64,000 nucleotides of DNA from Burkholderia pyrrocinia (GTDB taxonomy: Bacteria; Pseudomonadota; Gammaproteobacteria; Burkholderiales; Burkholderiaceae). The notes under the pieces are model-generated. The model did not search any database. It was given only the letters and a program-made list of their open reading frames with translations, and was not told where the DNA came from. The stretch is taken from positions 920,906-984,905 of the forward strand of contig NZ_CP024904.1 of assembly GCF_003330765.1 (NCBI RefSeq), given 5' to 3'. This document shows positions 25,498 to 35,242 of this stretch, piece after piece; the stretch's first letter is position 1, and every line of letters starts with the position of its first letter. The position numbers were made by a program, and so were the translations under genes.

Positions 25498-26751
25498 TTA
25501 TCGCGTGACGGCGGCATGCGGCGAGCGCGCAACTTCGGTCGCGACGACGCGGATCGCGTCGATCAGCGCGCGCGCGGCCGGCGACGGCGGGCTGCCGGTG
25601 CGCGTCATCAGGCCGATGTCGCGCGTCGTCTCGCGCATCGGCGGGACGTCGAGGACGGCCAGCAGCCCCGCATCGCACTCGTAGCGCAGCTGCTGCGCGG
25701 ACAGCACCGCGAGCATGTCGGTGTGCAGCAGCAGGCCGCGGATCACGGCAAGGTCGGCCGATTCAACCGTCGGCATCGGCGGCTTCAGCTTCAAGCGGCG
25801 GAACAGCGCGTCGAACAGGCCGCGCGCGGGCGCATGGCTGCGCGGCAGGATCCATTGCGCCCCGGCGAGGCTCTTGATGCCGAGGTTGCGCGCGCCGGCG
25901 AGCGGATGATCGCGCCGCGCGAGTACGACGAGGTTCTCCGACATCAAACGTTCGTTCTCGAGATCGCTCGTCGGGTCGCCGGCACGCAGCGCGCCGAGGA
26001 TGAAGTCGATGTCGCCCGCGCGCACGCCGGCGACGAGCGCTTCGTACGCGCTTTCGTCGGTGATCACGCGCACCTTCGGGAAGCGCGTGACGACGCGCGC
26101 GACGGCTTCGGGCAGCATCAGCGTGCGGCCGAGCGGCAGCGCGCCGACGGTCACGACGCCCTGGATGCTGCCGTGCAGCGCCGCGACGTCGTCGGCGACG
26201 TGCCGCAATTCGTTCAGCGCGCGCCGCACGTGCAGCAGGAACGTCTCGCCGTCGGTCGTCAGCAGCAGGCCGCGCGGATGGCGATGGAACAGCGCGAATC
26301 CCGCGCCGCTCTCGAGAATCCGGATCGCGCTGCTGACGGCCGGCTGCGTGACGCCGAGCGTGCGCGCCGCGCTCGGCATGTGCCGGTGCCGCGCGAGCGT
26401 CGAGAACGACTGAAGCCGCCGCGTGTTGAGCAGGTACGCCGGCAGCCCGCCTTCGGCCGTCGCGCGTCGGCGCGACTGGCGTAGCGCGCACCAGTTCGCC
26501 AGCGCGCCGAGTTCGGCGAACACGCGCTCGCCGCGCTTCAGCACCGCGCGCCCGACCGGCGTCGCGAGCATGCCCGACGGTTTCCGGTCGAACAGCGGCT
26601 CGCCGAGCGCCGTTTCGATTTCCTGCACGGCGCGCGTAACGGCCGACTGCGCGCGAAACAGCGTCGCGGCCGCGCGGCTCACGCTGCCGGCGTCGGCGAC
26701 GCGCTGCACCGCGTACAGGCAGGCGAGATTCGGGAGTTCGGTGATGTCCAT
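25498..26751 (-). CDS. LysR-type regulator with two tandem HTH domains
   Basis: A 417-residue regulator, over 100 residues longer than usual LysR proteins. A first LysR winged HTH spans about residues 8-75 ('GSVSRAAATLFRAQSAVTRAVQEIE') and a second about 110-175 ('MPSAARTLGVTQPAVSSAIRILE'). A normal effector-binding domain starts near 'GVVTVGALPLGR'. Both HTHs look intact. It is divergent from the gallate-type catabolic genes, which it probably activates. The ATG at 26751 is chosen because residues before it add nothing to the first HTH; 26781 is the alternative. Confidence 0.9.
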   Translation of the reverse strand: MDITELPNLACLYAVQRVADAGSVSRAAATLFRAQSAVTRAVQEIETALGEPLFDRKPSGMLATPVGRAVLKRGERVFAELGALANWCALRQSRRRATAEGGLPAYLLNTRRLQSFSTLARHRHMPSAARTLGVTQPAVSSAIRILESGAGFALFHRHPRGLLLTTDGETFLLHVRRALNELRHVADDVAALHGSIQGVVTVGALPLGRTLMLPEAVARVVTRFPKVRVITDESAYEALVAGVRAGDIDFILGALRAGDPTSDLENERLMSENLVVLARRDHPLAGARNLGIKSLAGAQWILPRSHAPARGLFDALFRRLKLKPPMPTVESADLAVIRGLLLHTDMLAVLSAQQLRYECDAGLLAVLDVPPMRETTRDIGLMTRTGSPPSPAARALIDAIRVVATEVARSPHAAVTR

Positions 26752-27205
26752 GGGTCGGTTGGGCACGGACAGAGGCCGCATTGGGTGCCGGCCGGTGTGC
26801 AGCGCGCCGGGCAGGTGTCGACCGACTTTACCGGAACGGCGGCGCCGCAGCTTGCGTCGTGCTTATCAGTCTATCTGCTTTGTTTATCGGTATCGAATCG
26901 TCCGGATCGGCGGTGGCGCCGGCGGACCGAAGTACGGTCGGGCGCGAGCGCCATATCCGGCGGGCTTTCCGGCTATCTGTCAGGTGAATGACTTCTCTAG
27001 AAAACGCTTGGCGGTCATGTCATTTCGACGGAATCAAAGGGTTTACCCTGGCTATTTGGTCCGGCCACCGAATGAGTAATTTCGATCCCGGCAGCCGCAT
27101 CAGCGCAGTTGCCGGCGTATCGGGCCGCCATCTGATTCATTGTTTGTCCGATCACCCCGGGCGTCCCGCCGAGCGAGGCGCCCCTCTGACGAGCGAGGCA
27201 GCGCA
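26752..27205. other. Divergent intergenic region
   Basis: About 450 bases between the tandem-HTH LysR gene and the membrane protein gene at 27206. It holds two stretches that are AT-richer than the surroundings (about 26855-26905 and 26990-27085), likely the control region of the aromatic operon. I find no single convincing promoter or dyad and no coding frame. Confidence 0.4.
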
Positions 27206-27760
27206 ATGGGACGACAGCACACGTTGGGAGCCGGAAAACCGGCGGGCGGCATGCAGGCCGACGCATCGCCGGGCCGAGCCGCTTTTGCGGAAACGGTGCG
27301 GGCGGGCATTCGCGGGGGCCTGACGGGGGCTGTGCTGATCTGGGTCTACGAGGCGCTCGTGTGGGTCGGCGCGCAGCACCTGATGCCGCTCGCCGGCATC
27401 CCGCGCAACGCGACGGGGCTCGTGTTCGGCAAGGCCGTGCAGGACGCGCTCGGCATCGGGTCGTACTTCATCGGCACCGCGATTCATTTCGCGTTCGCGC
27501 TGTCGTGGGGCATCGTGTTCGCGGCGATCTGGCCGTGGTTCCGCCGGCGCGGCTTTGAAGCGACGTTCGTCGCGCTGTTCTTCGCGATCGTCGCGTGGAT
27601 CGTGATGCACGCGCTGATCATGATCGCGTCGAGCAACCACCCGAACTACTTCGACCCGAACGTGATCATCGGCGGGTTCATGTCGCACTTTGTCTTTGCC
27701 GTCCCGCTCGCGCTGGTCGTCAAGCGCAGCCTCGCGCCGCAGCCATACGGCCGCGCATAG
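27206..27760 (+). CDS. YagU-like integral membrane protein
   Basis: A 184-residue protein with about four transmembrane helices, including 'GGLTGAVLIWVYEALVWVGA' and 'IHFAFALSWGIVFAAIWPWF', and a conserved 'HALIMIASSNHPNYFDPNVIIGG' loop. This resembles the YagU/DUF1440 family of inner-membrane proteins linked to acid tolerance. The role here is unknown. It lies 98 bases before the dioxygenase gene and may be the first gene of that operon. The start at 27206 is tentative; GCGAGG is upstream. Confidence 0.72.
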   Translation: MGRQHTLGAGKPAGGMQADASPGRAAFAETVRAGIRGGLTGAVLIWVYEALVWVGAQHLMPLAGIPRNATGLVFGKAVQDALGIGSYFIGTAIHFAFALSWGIVFAAIWPWFRRRGFEATFVALFFAIVAWIVMHALIMIASSNHPNYFDPNVIIGGFMSHFVFAVPLALVVKRSLAPQPYGRA

Positions 27761-27858
27761 ATAGCGCATAGGCAGCGGGCGCGGCGCACACGCATTCATT
27801 CTGTCACGGACGGCCGGGCGGGCCGGACCGCATTCGAGCATCACGAAGGAGCATTGGC

Positions 27859-29163
27859 ATGGCACGGATTATCGGAGGCATCGCGGCCTCCCACACGCCC
27901 ACGATCGGGTTCGCGTTCGACAAGAACAAGCGCGACGACCCGGTATGGGCGCCGATCTTCGAGAACTTCGCGCCGCTAGCCGCGTGGCTCGCCGACAAGC
28001 GCCCCGACGTGCTGCTGTTCATCTACAACGACCATGTCACGTCGTTCTTCTTCGATCACTACTCGGCGTTCGCGCTTGGCGTCGGGCCGCAGTGGCATCC
28101 GGCCGACGAGGGCGGCGGCGCGCGCGACTTGCCGCCGATCGCCGGTCATCCGGCGTTCGCCGCGCATGTCGGCCAGTCGCTGATGGCCGACGAGTTCGAC
28201 ATGTCGTTCTTCCAGAACAAGCCGCTCGATCACGGCTGCTTCTCGCCGTTGTCGGTGCTGTGCCCGCACCGGCCCGACTGGCCGGTCCGGCTCGTGCCGC
28301 TGCAGATGGGCGTGCTGCAGTTGCCGGTGCCGTCCGCGCGCCGTTTCTACCGGCTCGGGCAGGCGCTGCGCCGCGCGATCGAAAGCTACCCGGAGGATTT
28401 GCGCGTCGCGATCGTCGCGACGGGCGGGTTGTCGCACCAGGTGCACGGCGAGCGCTCGGGCTTCAACCACCCCGAATGGGACGAACGCTTTCTCGACCTG
28501 CTCGAACGCGATCCCGAACGCCTTGCCGGCATGCCGCTCGCCGAATATGCGACGCTCGGCGGCTATGAAGGAGCCGAGGTCGTGATGTGGCTCACGATGC
28601 GCGGCGCCTTGCCGGCCGGCGTCGTCTGCCGGCATCGCAGCTACTATCTGCCGTCGATGACGGGCATCGCGACGGCCGTGTACGAGCCGGCCGACATCGA
28701 CATCGACACGGCGGCGGCCGAACGGCACCGGCAGCGGATGGCGGCCGAGCTTGCCGGCGTCGAGCAGTTGCCGGGCACCTATCCGTTCACGATCGCGAAG
28801 GCCGTCGACGCGTACCGGATCAACGACTATCTGCACCGGATGATCGAACCCGCGCATCGCGCGCAGTTCCTGAGCGATCCGGAAGCGAGTTTCGACGCGG
28901 CCGGCCTCGGCGAGCAGGAGCGCGACCTGATCCGCCGGCGCGACTGGCTGGGCCTGCTGCGCTACGGCGTGATTTTCTTCCTGCTGGAAAAGCTCGGCGC
29001 GGTGACAGGCGTATCGAACCTGCACATCTACGCGGCGATGCGCGGCGAATCGCTGGAGGAGTTCCAGCGGACGAGAAACGCGCCCGGCGCGCTGTATTCC
29101 GTCGCGGGCAAGAGCGCGGGGCCGCTTGGCTGGGATGGTGCGGAGAAGAAAGAAAACACCTGA
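27859..29163 (+). CDS. galA: Gallate dioxygenase-type fused LigB-LigA extradiol dioxygenase
   Basis: A 434-residue class III extradiol dioxygenase. Residues 1 to about 280 are a LigB-like catalytic domain beginning 'IIGGIAASHTPTIG' (iron-ligand His12), with 'GGLSHQVHGER' further on. The last 130 residues resemble the LigA small subunit ('YRINDYLHRMIEP...LHIYAAMRGE'). The LigB-LigA fusion and length are those of gallate dioxygenase (GalA/DesB), which opens gallate to 4-oxalomesaconate. Protocatechuate 4,5-dioxygenase activity is the alternative. The downstream hydratase and aldolase complete the route. Confidence 0.85.
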   Translation: MARIIGGIAASHTPTIGFAFDKNKRDDPVWAPIFENFAPLAAWLADKRPDVLLFIYNDHVTSFFFDHYSAFALGVGPQWHPADEGGGARDLPPIAGHPAFAAHVGQSLMADEFDMSFFQNKPLDHGCFSPLSVLCPHRPDWPVRLVPLQMGVLQLPVPSARRFYRLGQALRRAIESYPEDLRVAIVATGGLSHQVHGERSGFNHPEWDERFLDLLERDPERLAGMPLAEYATLGGYEGAEVVMWLTMRGALPAGVVCRHRSYYLPSMTGIATAVYEPADIDIDTAAAERHRQRMAAELAGVEQLPGTYPFTIAKAVDAYRINDYLHRMIEPAHRAQFLSDPEASFDAAGLGEQERDLIRRRDWLGLLRYGVIFFLLEKLGAVTGVSNLHIYAAMRGESLEEFQRTRNAPGALYSVAGKSAGPLGWDGAEKKENT

Positions 29164-29289
29164 AGGATGACGATCGCGCGAACGGCATCGCGCGCGGTCA
29201 TACCCGCCGGTTCAGCGGGATATCAAACCATATAAATAGGATGACGAATCGATGTGAAGGTTCGTCGCCGTGGAGACTGGAGATAGACG

Positions 29290-30639
29290 ATGGGAAGCGG
29301 AAAGACAATCGACATCAAGTCGTTCATCGACGACCGGCCGGTGACGCGCTACCAGTGGCTGCTGGTCGTACTGTGCTGCCTCGTCGTGATCGCCGACGGG
29401 ATGGACGTCGCGATCATGGGTTTCGTCGCGCCGTCGATCATCCATGACTGGGCGATCTCGCGGCCCGAGTTCGGCCTCGTGATGAGCGCGGCGCCGATCG
29501 GCCTCGTGATCGGCGCGCTGGTGGCCGGCCCGAGCGCGGACCGGTTCGGGCGCAAGCGCGTGCTGATCGCGTCGGTATTCCTGTTCGGCGTGTTCACGAT
29601 CGTGACCGCCCAGGCGCACTCGCCGTTCGAGATGGCGATGCTGCGGCTGCTGACGGGCATCGGCCTCGGCGCGGCGATGCCGAACACGACAACGCTGCTG
29701 TCGGAATACGCGCCGAAGCGGAAGCGCGCGCTGATGATCACCGTGATGTTCACGGGCTTCAACCTCGGTTCGGCGCTGATCGGCTTCGTCGCCGGTTGGC
29801 TGATTCCGGTGCACGGCTGGCGCGCGGTGCTGCTGTTCGGCGGCGCGTTGCCGCTGCTGCTGATTCCGCTGCAGCTGTGGCTGCTGCCCGAATCGGCACG
29901 GCTGCTGGCCGTGCGCGGCGCACCGTCGCAGCGCATCGCCGCGTTGCTGAACCGCGTGTGCGGCGGGCAGTTCAGCGGCAACGAGACGTTCGTGTCGAAC
30001 GAGCCGCCGCTGCCGACGCGCAAGCCGATCGGCGTGCTGTTCTCGCAAGGCTACGGGTTCGTCACCGCGTCGCTGTGGATCACGTATTTCATGGGCCTGC
30101 TCGTGATCTACCTGCTGACGGGCTGGCTGCCGACGCTGATCAAGGACGCGGGCCTGTCGGTCAGCACGGCCGCGAATGTAACCGCGATGTTCCAGATCGG
30201 CGGCACGATCGGCGCGATCGGCGTCGGCTGGTTGATGGACAAGGTGCGGCCGGCGCCCGTGATCGGCGTCGCGTATCTGGGCGGCGGGCTGTGCGTGGCC
30301 GTGCTCGCGTGGGCCGGTGCGCTGTCGTCGTCGCTCGCGCTGCTGGTGTTCGCGGCCGGCTTCTGCATGAGCGGTGCGCAGACGGGGCTGAACGCGTATG
30401 CGCCGGGACGCTACCCGACCGTCGCGCGGGCGACCGGCGTGAGCTGGATGCTCGGAATGGGGCGCTTCGGCAGCATCTTCGGCTCGGCGATCGGCGGCGC
30501 GCTGCTCGGGCTCGGCTGGAAGTTCGACGCGATCCTGTCGATGCTCGCGGTGCCGGCCACGCTGGCCGCGATCGCGATCATGACGTCGCAGCGCGCGCCC
30601 GCACCCGAACCGCAGGAACTGGAAAGCCCGGCGCACTGA
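29290..30639 (+). CDS. MFS aromatic acid transporter (GalT/PcaK-like)
   Basis: A 449-residue 12-helix AAHS-family transporter. 'VIADGMDVAIMGFVAPSI' in helix 1 has the two conserved Asp residues of PcaK-type permeases. 'GPSADRFGRKRVLI' and 'LLPESARLL' are also typical. GGAGA precedes the start. Sitting between the dioxygenase and the hydratase, it most likely imports gallate or protocatechuate. A short hairpin follows at 30644-30664. Confidence 0.87.
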   Translation: MGSGKTIDIKSFIDDRPVTRYQWLLVVLCCLVVIADGMDVAIMGFVAPSIIHDWAISRPEFGLVMSAAPIGLVIGALVAGPSADRFGRKRVLIASVFLFGVFTIVTAQAHSPFEMAMLRLLTGIGLGAAMPNTTTLLSEYAPKRKRALMITVMFTGFNLGSALIGFVAGWLIPVHGWRAVLLFGGALPLLLIPLQLWLLPESARLLAVRGAPSQRIAALLNRVCGGQFSGNETFVSNEPPLPTRKPIGVLFSQGYGFVTASLWITYFMGLLVIYLLTGWLPTLIKDAGLSVSTAANVTAMFQIGGTIGAIGVGWLMDKVRPAPVIGVAYLGGGLCVAVLAWAGALSSSLALLVFAAGFCMSGAQTGLNAYAPGRYPTVARATGVSWMLGMGRFGSIFGSAIGGALLGLGWKFDAILSMLAVPATLAAIAIMTSQRAPAPEPQELESPAH

Positions 30640-30643
30640 CCGG

Positions 30644-30667
30644 GCCGCGCAGAAGCAGCGCGGCTTT
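30644..30667 (+). terminator. Intra-operon hairpin
   Basis: GCCGCGC / GCGCGGC (30644-30650 with 30658-30664) with a seven-base loop, followed by TTT. It is a weak intrinsic terminator or RNA-stabilising hairpin between the transporter and hydratase genes. Confidence 0.45.
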
Positions 30668-30707
30668 CGGCAGGCGGCCGGACACGTCATCACACGCAGG
30701 AGCATGC

Positions 30708-31733
30708 ATGATCATCGATATTCACGGCCACTACACCACCGCGCCGAAGGCGCTGGAAGCGTGGCGCAATCGCCAGGTCGCGGCGATCAACAGCCCGTCG
30801 GAGCGGCCGAAGGTCTCCGAGCTGAACATCGGCGACGACGAACTGCGCGAATCGATCGAGCTCAACCAGCTCCGGCTGATGCGCGAGCGCGGCCTCGACC
30901 TGACGATCTTCAGCCCGCGCGCGAGCTTCATGGCGCATCACATCGGCGATTTCGCGGTGTCGAGCACGTGGGCGGCCGTGTGCAACGAGCTGTGCTATCG
31001 GGTTCACCGGCTGTTTCCCGATCACTTCGTGCCGGCCGCGATGCTGCCGCAAAGCCCGGGCGTCGATATCGAGACCTGCATTCCGGAGCTCGTCCGGTGC
31101 GTCGAGGAATACGGCAACGTCGCACTCAACCTGAATCTCGATCCGTCCGGCGGCCACTGGACGAGCCCGCCGCTGTCGGACCGCTATTGGTATCCGGTCT
31201 ACGAGAAGATGGTCGAGTACGACATTCCCGCGATGATCCACGTGAGCACGAGTTGCAACGCGTGCTTCCATACGACGGGCGCGCACTACCTGAACGCCGA
31301 TACGACGGCCTTCATGCAGTGCCTGACTTCCGACCTGTTTCGTGACTTCCCGACGCTGCGCTTCGTGATTCCGCACGGCGGCGGCGCGGTGCCGTATCAC
31401 TGGGGACGTTTTCGCGGGCTCGCGCAGGAGCTGAAGAAGCCGTTGCTGAAGGACCATCTGCTGAACAACGTGTTCTTCGATACGTGCGTGTATCACCAGC
31501 CCGGCATCGACCTGCTGACCGAGGTGATCCCGGTCGACAACATCCTGTTTGCGAGCGAGATGATCGGCGCGGTGCGCGGGATCGATCCCGAGACCGGCTA
31601 CTACTACGACGACACGAAGCGCTATATCGAAGCGTCGTCGCTCGATGCGCACGCGCGGCACAAGATCTACGAAGGCAATGCGCGACGCGTGTATCCGCGT
31701 CTGGACGCGCAACTGAAAGCGAAGGGGCAGTGA
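30708..31733 (+). CDS. ligJ: 4-Oxalomesaconate hydratase, LigJ type
   Basis: A 341-residue cytosolic amidohydrolase-fold enzyme. It starts 'MIIDIHGHY' with the metal HxH at H6/H8, contains '[17 protein letters not shown]' in the middle and ends near '[15 protein letters not shown]', the layout of LigJ. LigJ hydrates 4-oxalomesaconate to 4-carboxy-4-hydroxy-2-oxoadipate, the step after gallate cleavage. The next gene encodes the aldolase that uses this product. The start at 30708 follows a good AGGAG. Confidence 0.88.
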   Translation: MIIDIHGHYTTAPKALEAWRNRQVAAINSPSERPKVSELNIGDDELRESIELNQLRLMRERGLDLTIFSPRASFMAHHIGDFAVSSTWAAVCNELCYRVHRLFPDHFVPAAMLPQSPGVDIETCIPELVRCVEEYGNVALNLNLDPSGGHWTSPPLSDRYWYPVYEKMVEYDIPAMIHVSTSCNACFHTTGAHYLNADTTAFMQCLTSDLFRDFPTLRFVIPHGGGAVPYHWGRFRGLAQELKKPLLKDHLLNNVFFDTCVYHQPGIDLLTEVIPVDNILFASEMIGAVRGIDPETGYYYDDTKRYIEASSLDAHARHKIYEGNARRVYPRLDAQLKAKGQ

Positions 31734-31735
31734 TC

Positions 31736-32419
31736 ATGAATGAACTCGGCGTGGTTTACCGCACGATCCGCCGCGCGGACCCGGACGTCGCGGCGCGGCT
31801 CGGTGCGCTCGGCTCGGCGACGGTGCACGAGGCGATGGGCCGCACGGGCCTGCTCAAGCCGTACATGCGGCCGATCTATCCGCGCGCGTTGGCGTCCGGC
31901 ACGGCCGTCACCGTGCTGCTGCATCCAGGCGACAACTGGATGATGCACGTCGCGGCCGAGCAGATCCGGCCGGGCGACGTGGTCGTCGCGGCGATTACCG
32001 CGGACTGTACCGACGGCTATTTCGGCGATCTGCTCGCGACGAGCTTCAAGGCGCGCGGCGCGCATGCACTGATCATCGATGCGGGCGTGCGCGACGTCGC
32101 GGTGCTCGATGCGATGCAGTTCCCGGTCTGGAGCAAGGCGATCTCGGCGAAAGGCACGATCAAGGCGACGCTCGGCTCGGTGAACGTGCCGGTCGTGTGC
32201 GCGGGCGCGCTCGTCAATCCCGGCGACGTGATCGTCGCGGACGACGACGGCGTGGTCGCGGTGCCGGCCGCGCGCGCGGCCGACGTGCTCGACAAGGCGA
32301 TCGCGCGCGAAACGAACGAAGCCGCGAAGCGCGCGAAGCTCGCGTCGGGCGTGCTGGGTCTCGACATGTACGACATGCGCGAGCCGCTGCGCCAGGCTGG
32401 CCTGCGCTACATCGACTGA
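31736..32419 (+). CDS. ligK: 4-Carboxy-4-hydroxy-2-oxoadipate (HMG/CHA) aldolase
   Basis: A 227-residue class II pyruvate aldolase of the RraA-like LigK/GalC/ProA family. The signature '[24 protein letters not shown]' holds the Gly-rich loop, catalytic Arg and metal-binding Asp. It splits the hydratase product to pyruvate and oxaloacetate, finishing the route to central metabolism. It begins two bases after the hydratase stop and its own stop overlaps the next gene (TGATG), so the three are tightly coupled. Confidence 0.92.
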   Translation: MNELGVVYRTIRRADPDVAARLGALGSATVHEAMGRTGLLKPYMRPIYPRALASGTAVTVLLHPGDNWMMHVAAEQIRPGDVVVAAITADCTDGYFGDLLATSFKARGAHALIIDAGVRDVAVLDAMQFPVWSKAISAKGTIKATLGSVNVPVVCAGALVNPGDVIVADDDGVVAVPAARAADVLDKAIARETNEAAKRAKLASGVLGLDMYDMREPLRQAGLRYID

Positions 32420-33141
32420 TGCGGGGGGCGACGATGGTGCAGACCATCCACGCGGCGGCTGCCGTTACCGGAATTTCGTCGATGGCGACGCGGCCGGTGC
32501 TGGCACGACTGGCCGCTGCGTATGCGGACGAAACGGGATGTCGCGTATCGGTCACGTCGGTCGGCGGTGTCGACGCGGCGCGGCGTGTGCAGGCCGGCGA
32601 GCCGTTCGATTTCGTGGTGCTCGCGTCGGATGCGATCGAGCGGCTCGCGGCCGATGGCCATGTCGACGGGGGCAGCCGCGTGGCGGTCGCGTGCTCGGGT
32701 ATGGCGGTCGCGGTGGCGGCGGGCGCGGCGCGGCCGGATATCGGCACCGAAACCGCTCTTCGCGACGCGATCCTGCAGGCAGGGCGGATCGGCTATTCGA
32801 CGGGGCCGAGCGGTACGCACCTGCATCGCCTGTTCGCGTACTGGGGCATCGCGGACGCGATCGCGCCGCATGTTGTCCAGGCGCCGCCGGGCGTGCCGGT
32901 CGGTACGCTGATCGCCTCCGGCGAGGTCGATCTCGGTTTTCAGCAGTTGAGCGAGCTGATGCATGTGCCGGGCATCGAAGTCGTCGGTGTGCTGCCTGAG
33001 GCGGTTCAGGCCGTCACGGTGTTCGCCGCCGCGGTGTGCCGTACGGCGCACGATCGCGCTGCCGCCGCGTCGTTTCTCGCATATCTGGCGTCGCCGCAGG
33101 CCGATCGCGTCAAGCGCGACTGCGGGATGGAACCGGCGTAA
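32419..33141 (+). CDS. ModA-like periplasmic-binding-fold protein without signal peptide
   Basis: A 240-residue protein of the molybdate/sulfate binding-protein fold (type 2 PBP): 'LARLAAAYADETGCRVSVTSVGG' near the N-terminus, 'FDFVVLASDAIERL', and 'GRIGYSTGPSGTHLHRL' later. There is no signal peptide or lipobox, so it is predicted cytosolic, and no ABC permease or ATPase is nearby. Its start overlaps the aldolase stop (TGATG); an internal ATG at 32434 has a G-rich ribosome site. The coupling suggests a catabolic role. It is worth testing as the missing oxalomesaconate tautomerase or as a sensor. Confidence 0.75.
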   Translation: MRGATMVQTIHAAAAVTGISSMATRPVLARLAAAYADETGCRVSVTSVGGVDAARRVQAGEPFDFVVLASDAIERLAADGHVDGGSRVAVACSGMAVAVAAGAARPDIGTETALRDAILQAGRIGYSTGPSGTHLHRLFAYWGIADAIAPHVVQAPPGVPVGTLIASGEVDLGFQQLSELMHVPGIEVVGVLPEAVQAVTVFAAAVCRTAHDRAAAASFLAYLASPQADRVKRDCGMEPA

Positions 33142-33367
33142 GGCCGGATGACAGGGTAGCCGCAGTGTCGCACCGGAATCGATAAACGAATCAGATAGGA
33201 ATCGGCATTCTTCGCAACGCTTGCATGAAATGAGCTTAGTTATGCTGAGTAAGAAGTGGAGAAAGGGACGATGTCATTTTCTCGATGTATCGCAGGATCT
33301 TCGTGAAGTCGCCGCCGCTTCTCTTAAGGAAGATGCGGCATGCCAACCAGAACGACAGGAGACAGAA

Positions 33368-35179
33368 ATGCAGACGAACTGCAGGGCAGGGTGGAGCGTG
33401 CGCGTATGGCATTGCGCGGCAGGTGTCAGGCGCGATGCGCTGATCCGGATGCTGGCGATTGGCGTTGCGTGGTTGTGTATGGCAATGGCCGGCTGGCCGG
33501 GCACGGCGAGTGCCGCGACTGCAACCGGCGGCCTCGCGAACCTTCCGGCGGTGATGCCCGCGATGTCGTGCCCGGCTGTCGCGGCGCTCGACCTGAGCGG
33601 CGTGACCGACGGCACCGTCACGATCACGTCGGCGGTGCTGCTGCCCGCCGGCACGGTCGTCGGCAACAACACGCTGCCGGCGCCCATGTGCGACGTGAAA
33701 GGCACGATCGGCCCCGGCGCGTCGCTGTTCGAACTGCAACTGCCGACCCAGGGCTGGACGCAACGCTATCTGCAAACGGGCTGCGGCGGACTGTGCGGCA
33801 ACCTGTCGGTCAATGCACCGATGGCGTCGACCTGCGTGCCGGTGACGAACGGGACGATCGCAATGGCCGCGACCGACATGGGCCACGAAGGCGGCAACGA
33901 CGGCGCGTGGGCGCTCGACCCGAAGGCGAAGCTCGACTTCGCGTATCGCGCCGAGCATGTCACCGCGCAGGTGGCCAAGGCGATCATCGGCAAGTTCTAT
34001 GCGCGGCCCGCGCGCTATGCGTACTTCGATGGCTGCTCGGACGGCGGCCGCGAAGCGCTGATGGAAGCGCAGCGCTTCCCCGACGATTTCGACGGCATCG
34101 CGGCCGGCGCGCCCGCGAACGACCTGATCGTGCAGAACACGTTCCATCACGCATGGCCGGCCGCGGTCAACACGGATCCGAAGACGGGCAACGCGATCCT
34201 GCTCGCCGGCAAGCTGCCGATGCTGCATGCAGCAGTGCTGAAGGCGTGCGACAGGCTCGATGGCGTCGTGGACGGCGTGATCGACAACCCGCGCGCCTGC
34301 CGGTTCGACCCCGCGACGCTGGTGTGCGCGGCAGGGCAATCGACCGCGACGTGCCTGACGCCGCAGGAAGCCGACGTCGTGCGTCGGATTCACGACGGTG
34401 CGACAGCCGCGAACGGCATGCGTCTCGAACCGCTCGTGTCGCGCGAATGGGGCTCGGAGCTGAACTGGAGCCTGTTCGTGCCGGCGACCGCCACGACGCC
34501 GAGCGGCACGATCAGCTTCGTGCTGCCGTTCCTGCGCTATCTCGACTACTACAACGCGTCGTATCCGTCCGCGACGATCGGCGACCTGAAGTTCACGCTC
34601 GACGCGTTCGTGAAGACCGTGCCGGTGTCGAACTACCTGGCCGCGACCGATCCGGACCTCGGCCGCTTCGCCGGCCGCGGCAGCAAGCTGCTGATGTGGC
34701 ACGGGCTGGAGGATCAGCACATCTCGCCGCGTTCGAGCATCGCGTATTACGAAGCGATGAAGAAGACCATGGGCGACGCGCAGGTCGACCGCTTCGCGCG
34801 TTTCTATCTGTTCCCGGGCGTCGCGCACTGCGGCGGCGGGCAGGGGCCGAACGTGTTCGACATCCTCACGCCGCTGATGGCATGGACCGAGACCGGCGCG
34901 ACGCCCGGCCGGATCGTCGCATCGATCGTCGATGCGAACGGCAACACGACACGCACGCGCCCGGTGTTTCCGTACCCGGCCACCGCGCGCTACACGGGCA
35001 GCGGCAGCACCGACGACGCGGCCAGTTTCGTTGCCGATATGCCGAAGGCCGACCCGTATGTCGACCTGCACTGGGCCGGTGAATGGCTGTACTCGCCGGG
35101 CTACGAGGCGCAGTGCCAGGTCAAGGGCTCGCAACTCGTCTGCACGGGCGGCAACGGCTGGCGTGCGTATCGCCCCTGA
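33368..35179 (+). CDS. Secreted tannase/feruloyl esterase family hydrolase
   Basis: A 603-residue exported alpha/beta hydrolase. A long N-region precedes a hydrophobic signal segment ending near 'GTASAAT'. The family's CS-D-HC catalytic layout is complete: C223-S224 in 'DGCSDGG', D449 in 'HGLEDQH', and H487-C488 in 'VAHCGGG', where the two cysteines form the disulfide that joins the serine and histidine. It would release gallate from galloyl esters or ferulate from polysaccharide outside the cell. AGGA precedes the ATG at 33368. It lies next to the gallate genes and before a porin. Confidence 0.92.
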   Translation: MQTNCRAGWSVRVWHCAAGVRRDALIRMLAIGVAWLCMAMAGWPGTASAATATGGLANLPAVMPAMSCPAVAALDLSGVTDGTVTITSAVLLPAGTVVGNNTLPAPMCDVKGTIGPGASLFELQLPTQGWTQRYLQTGCGGLCGNLSVNAPMASTCVPVTNGTIAMAATDMGHEGGNDGAWALDPKAKLDFAYRAEHVTAQVAKAIIGKFYARPARYAYFDGCSDGGREALMEAQRFPDDFDGIAAGAPANDLIVQNTFHHAWPAAVNTDPKTGNAILLAGKLPMLHAAVLKACDRLDGVVDGVIDNPRACRFDPATLVCAAGQSTATCLTPQEADVVRRIHDGATAANGMRLEPLVSREWGSELNWSLFVPATATTPSGTISFVLPFLRYLDYYNASYPSATIGDLKFTLDAFVKTVPVSNYLAATDPDLGRFAGRGSKLLMWHGLEDQHISPRSSIAYYEAMKKTMGDAQVDRFARFYLFPGVAHCGGGQGPNVFDILTPLMAWTETGATPGRIVASIVDANGNTTRTRPVFPYPATARYTGSGSTDDAASFVADMPKADPYVDLHWAGEWLYSPGYEAQCQVKGSQLVCTGGNGWRAYRP

Positions 35180-35242
35180 CCGGACGGCAAACCGCCATCA
35201 CAACAACCCACGACTTAACCAGGCAAGGAAGGAGACGGATCG

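Noticed and set aside
33236..35134. A 632-residue minus-strand frame opposite the tannase gene
   Set aside because: Shadow of a gene with a complete catalytic motif set; the translation is Arg/His-rich and unrecognisable.
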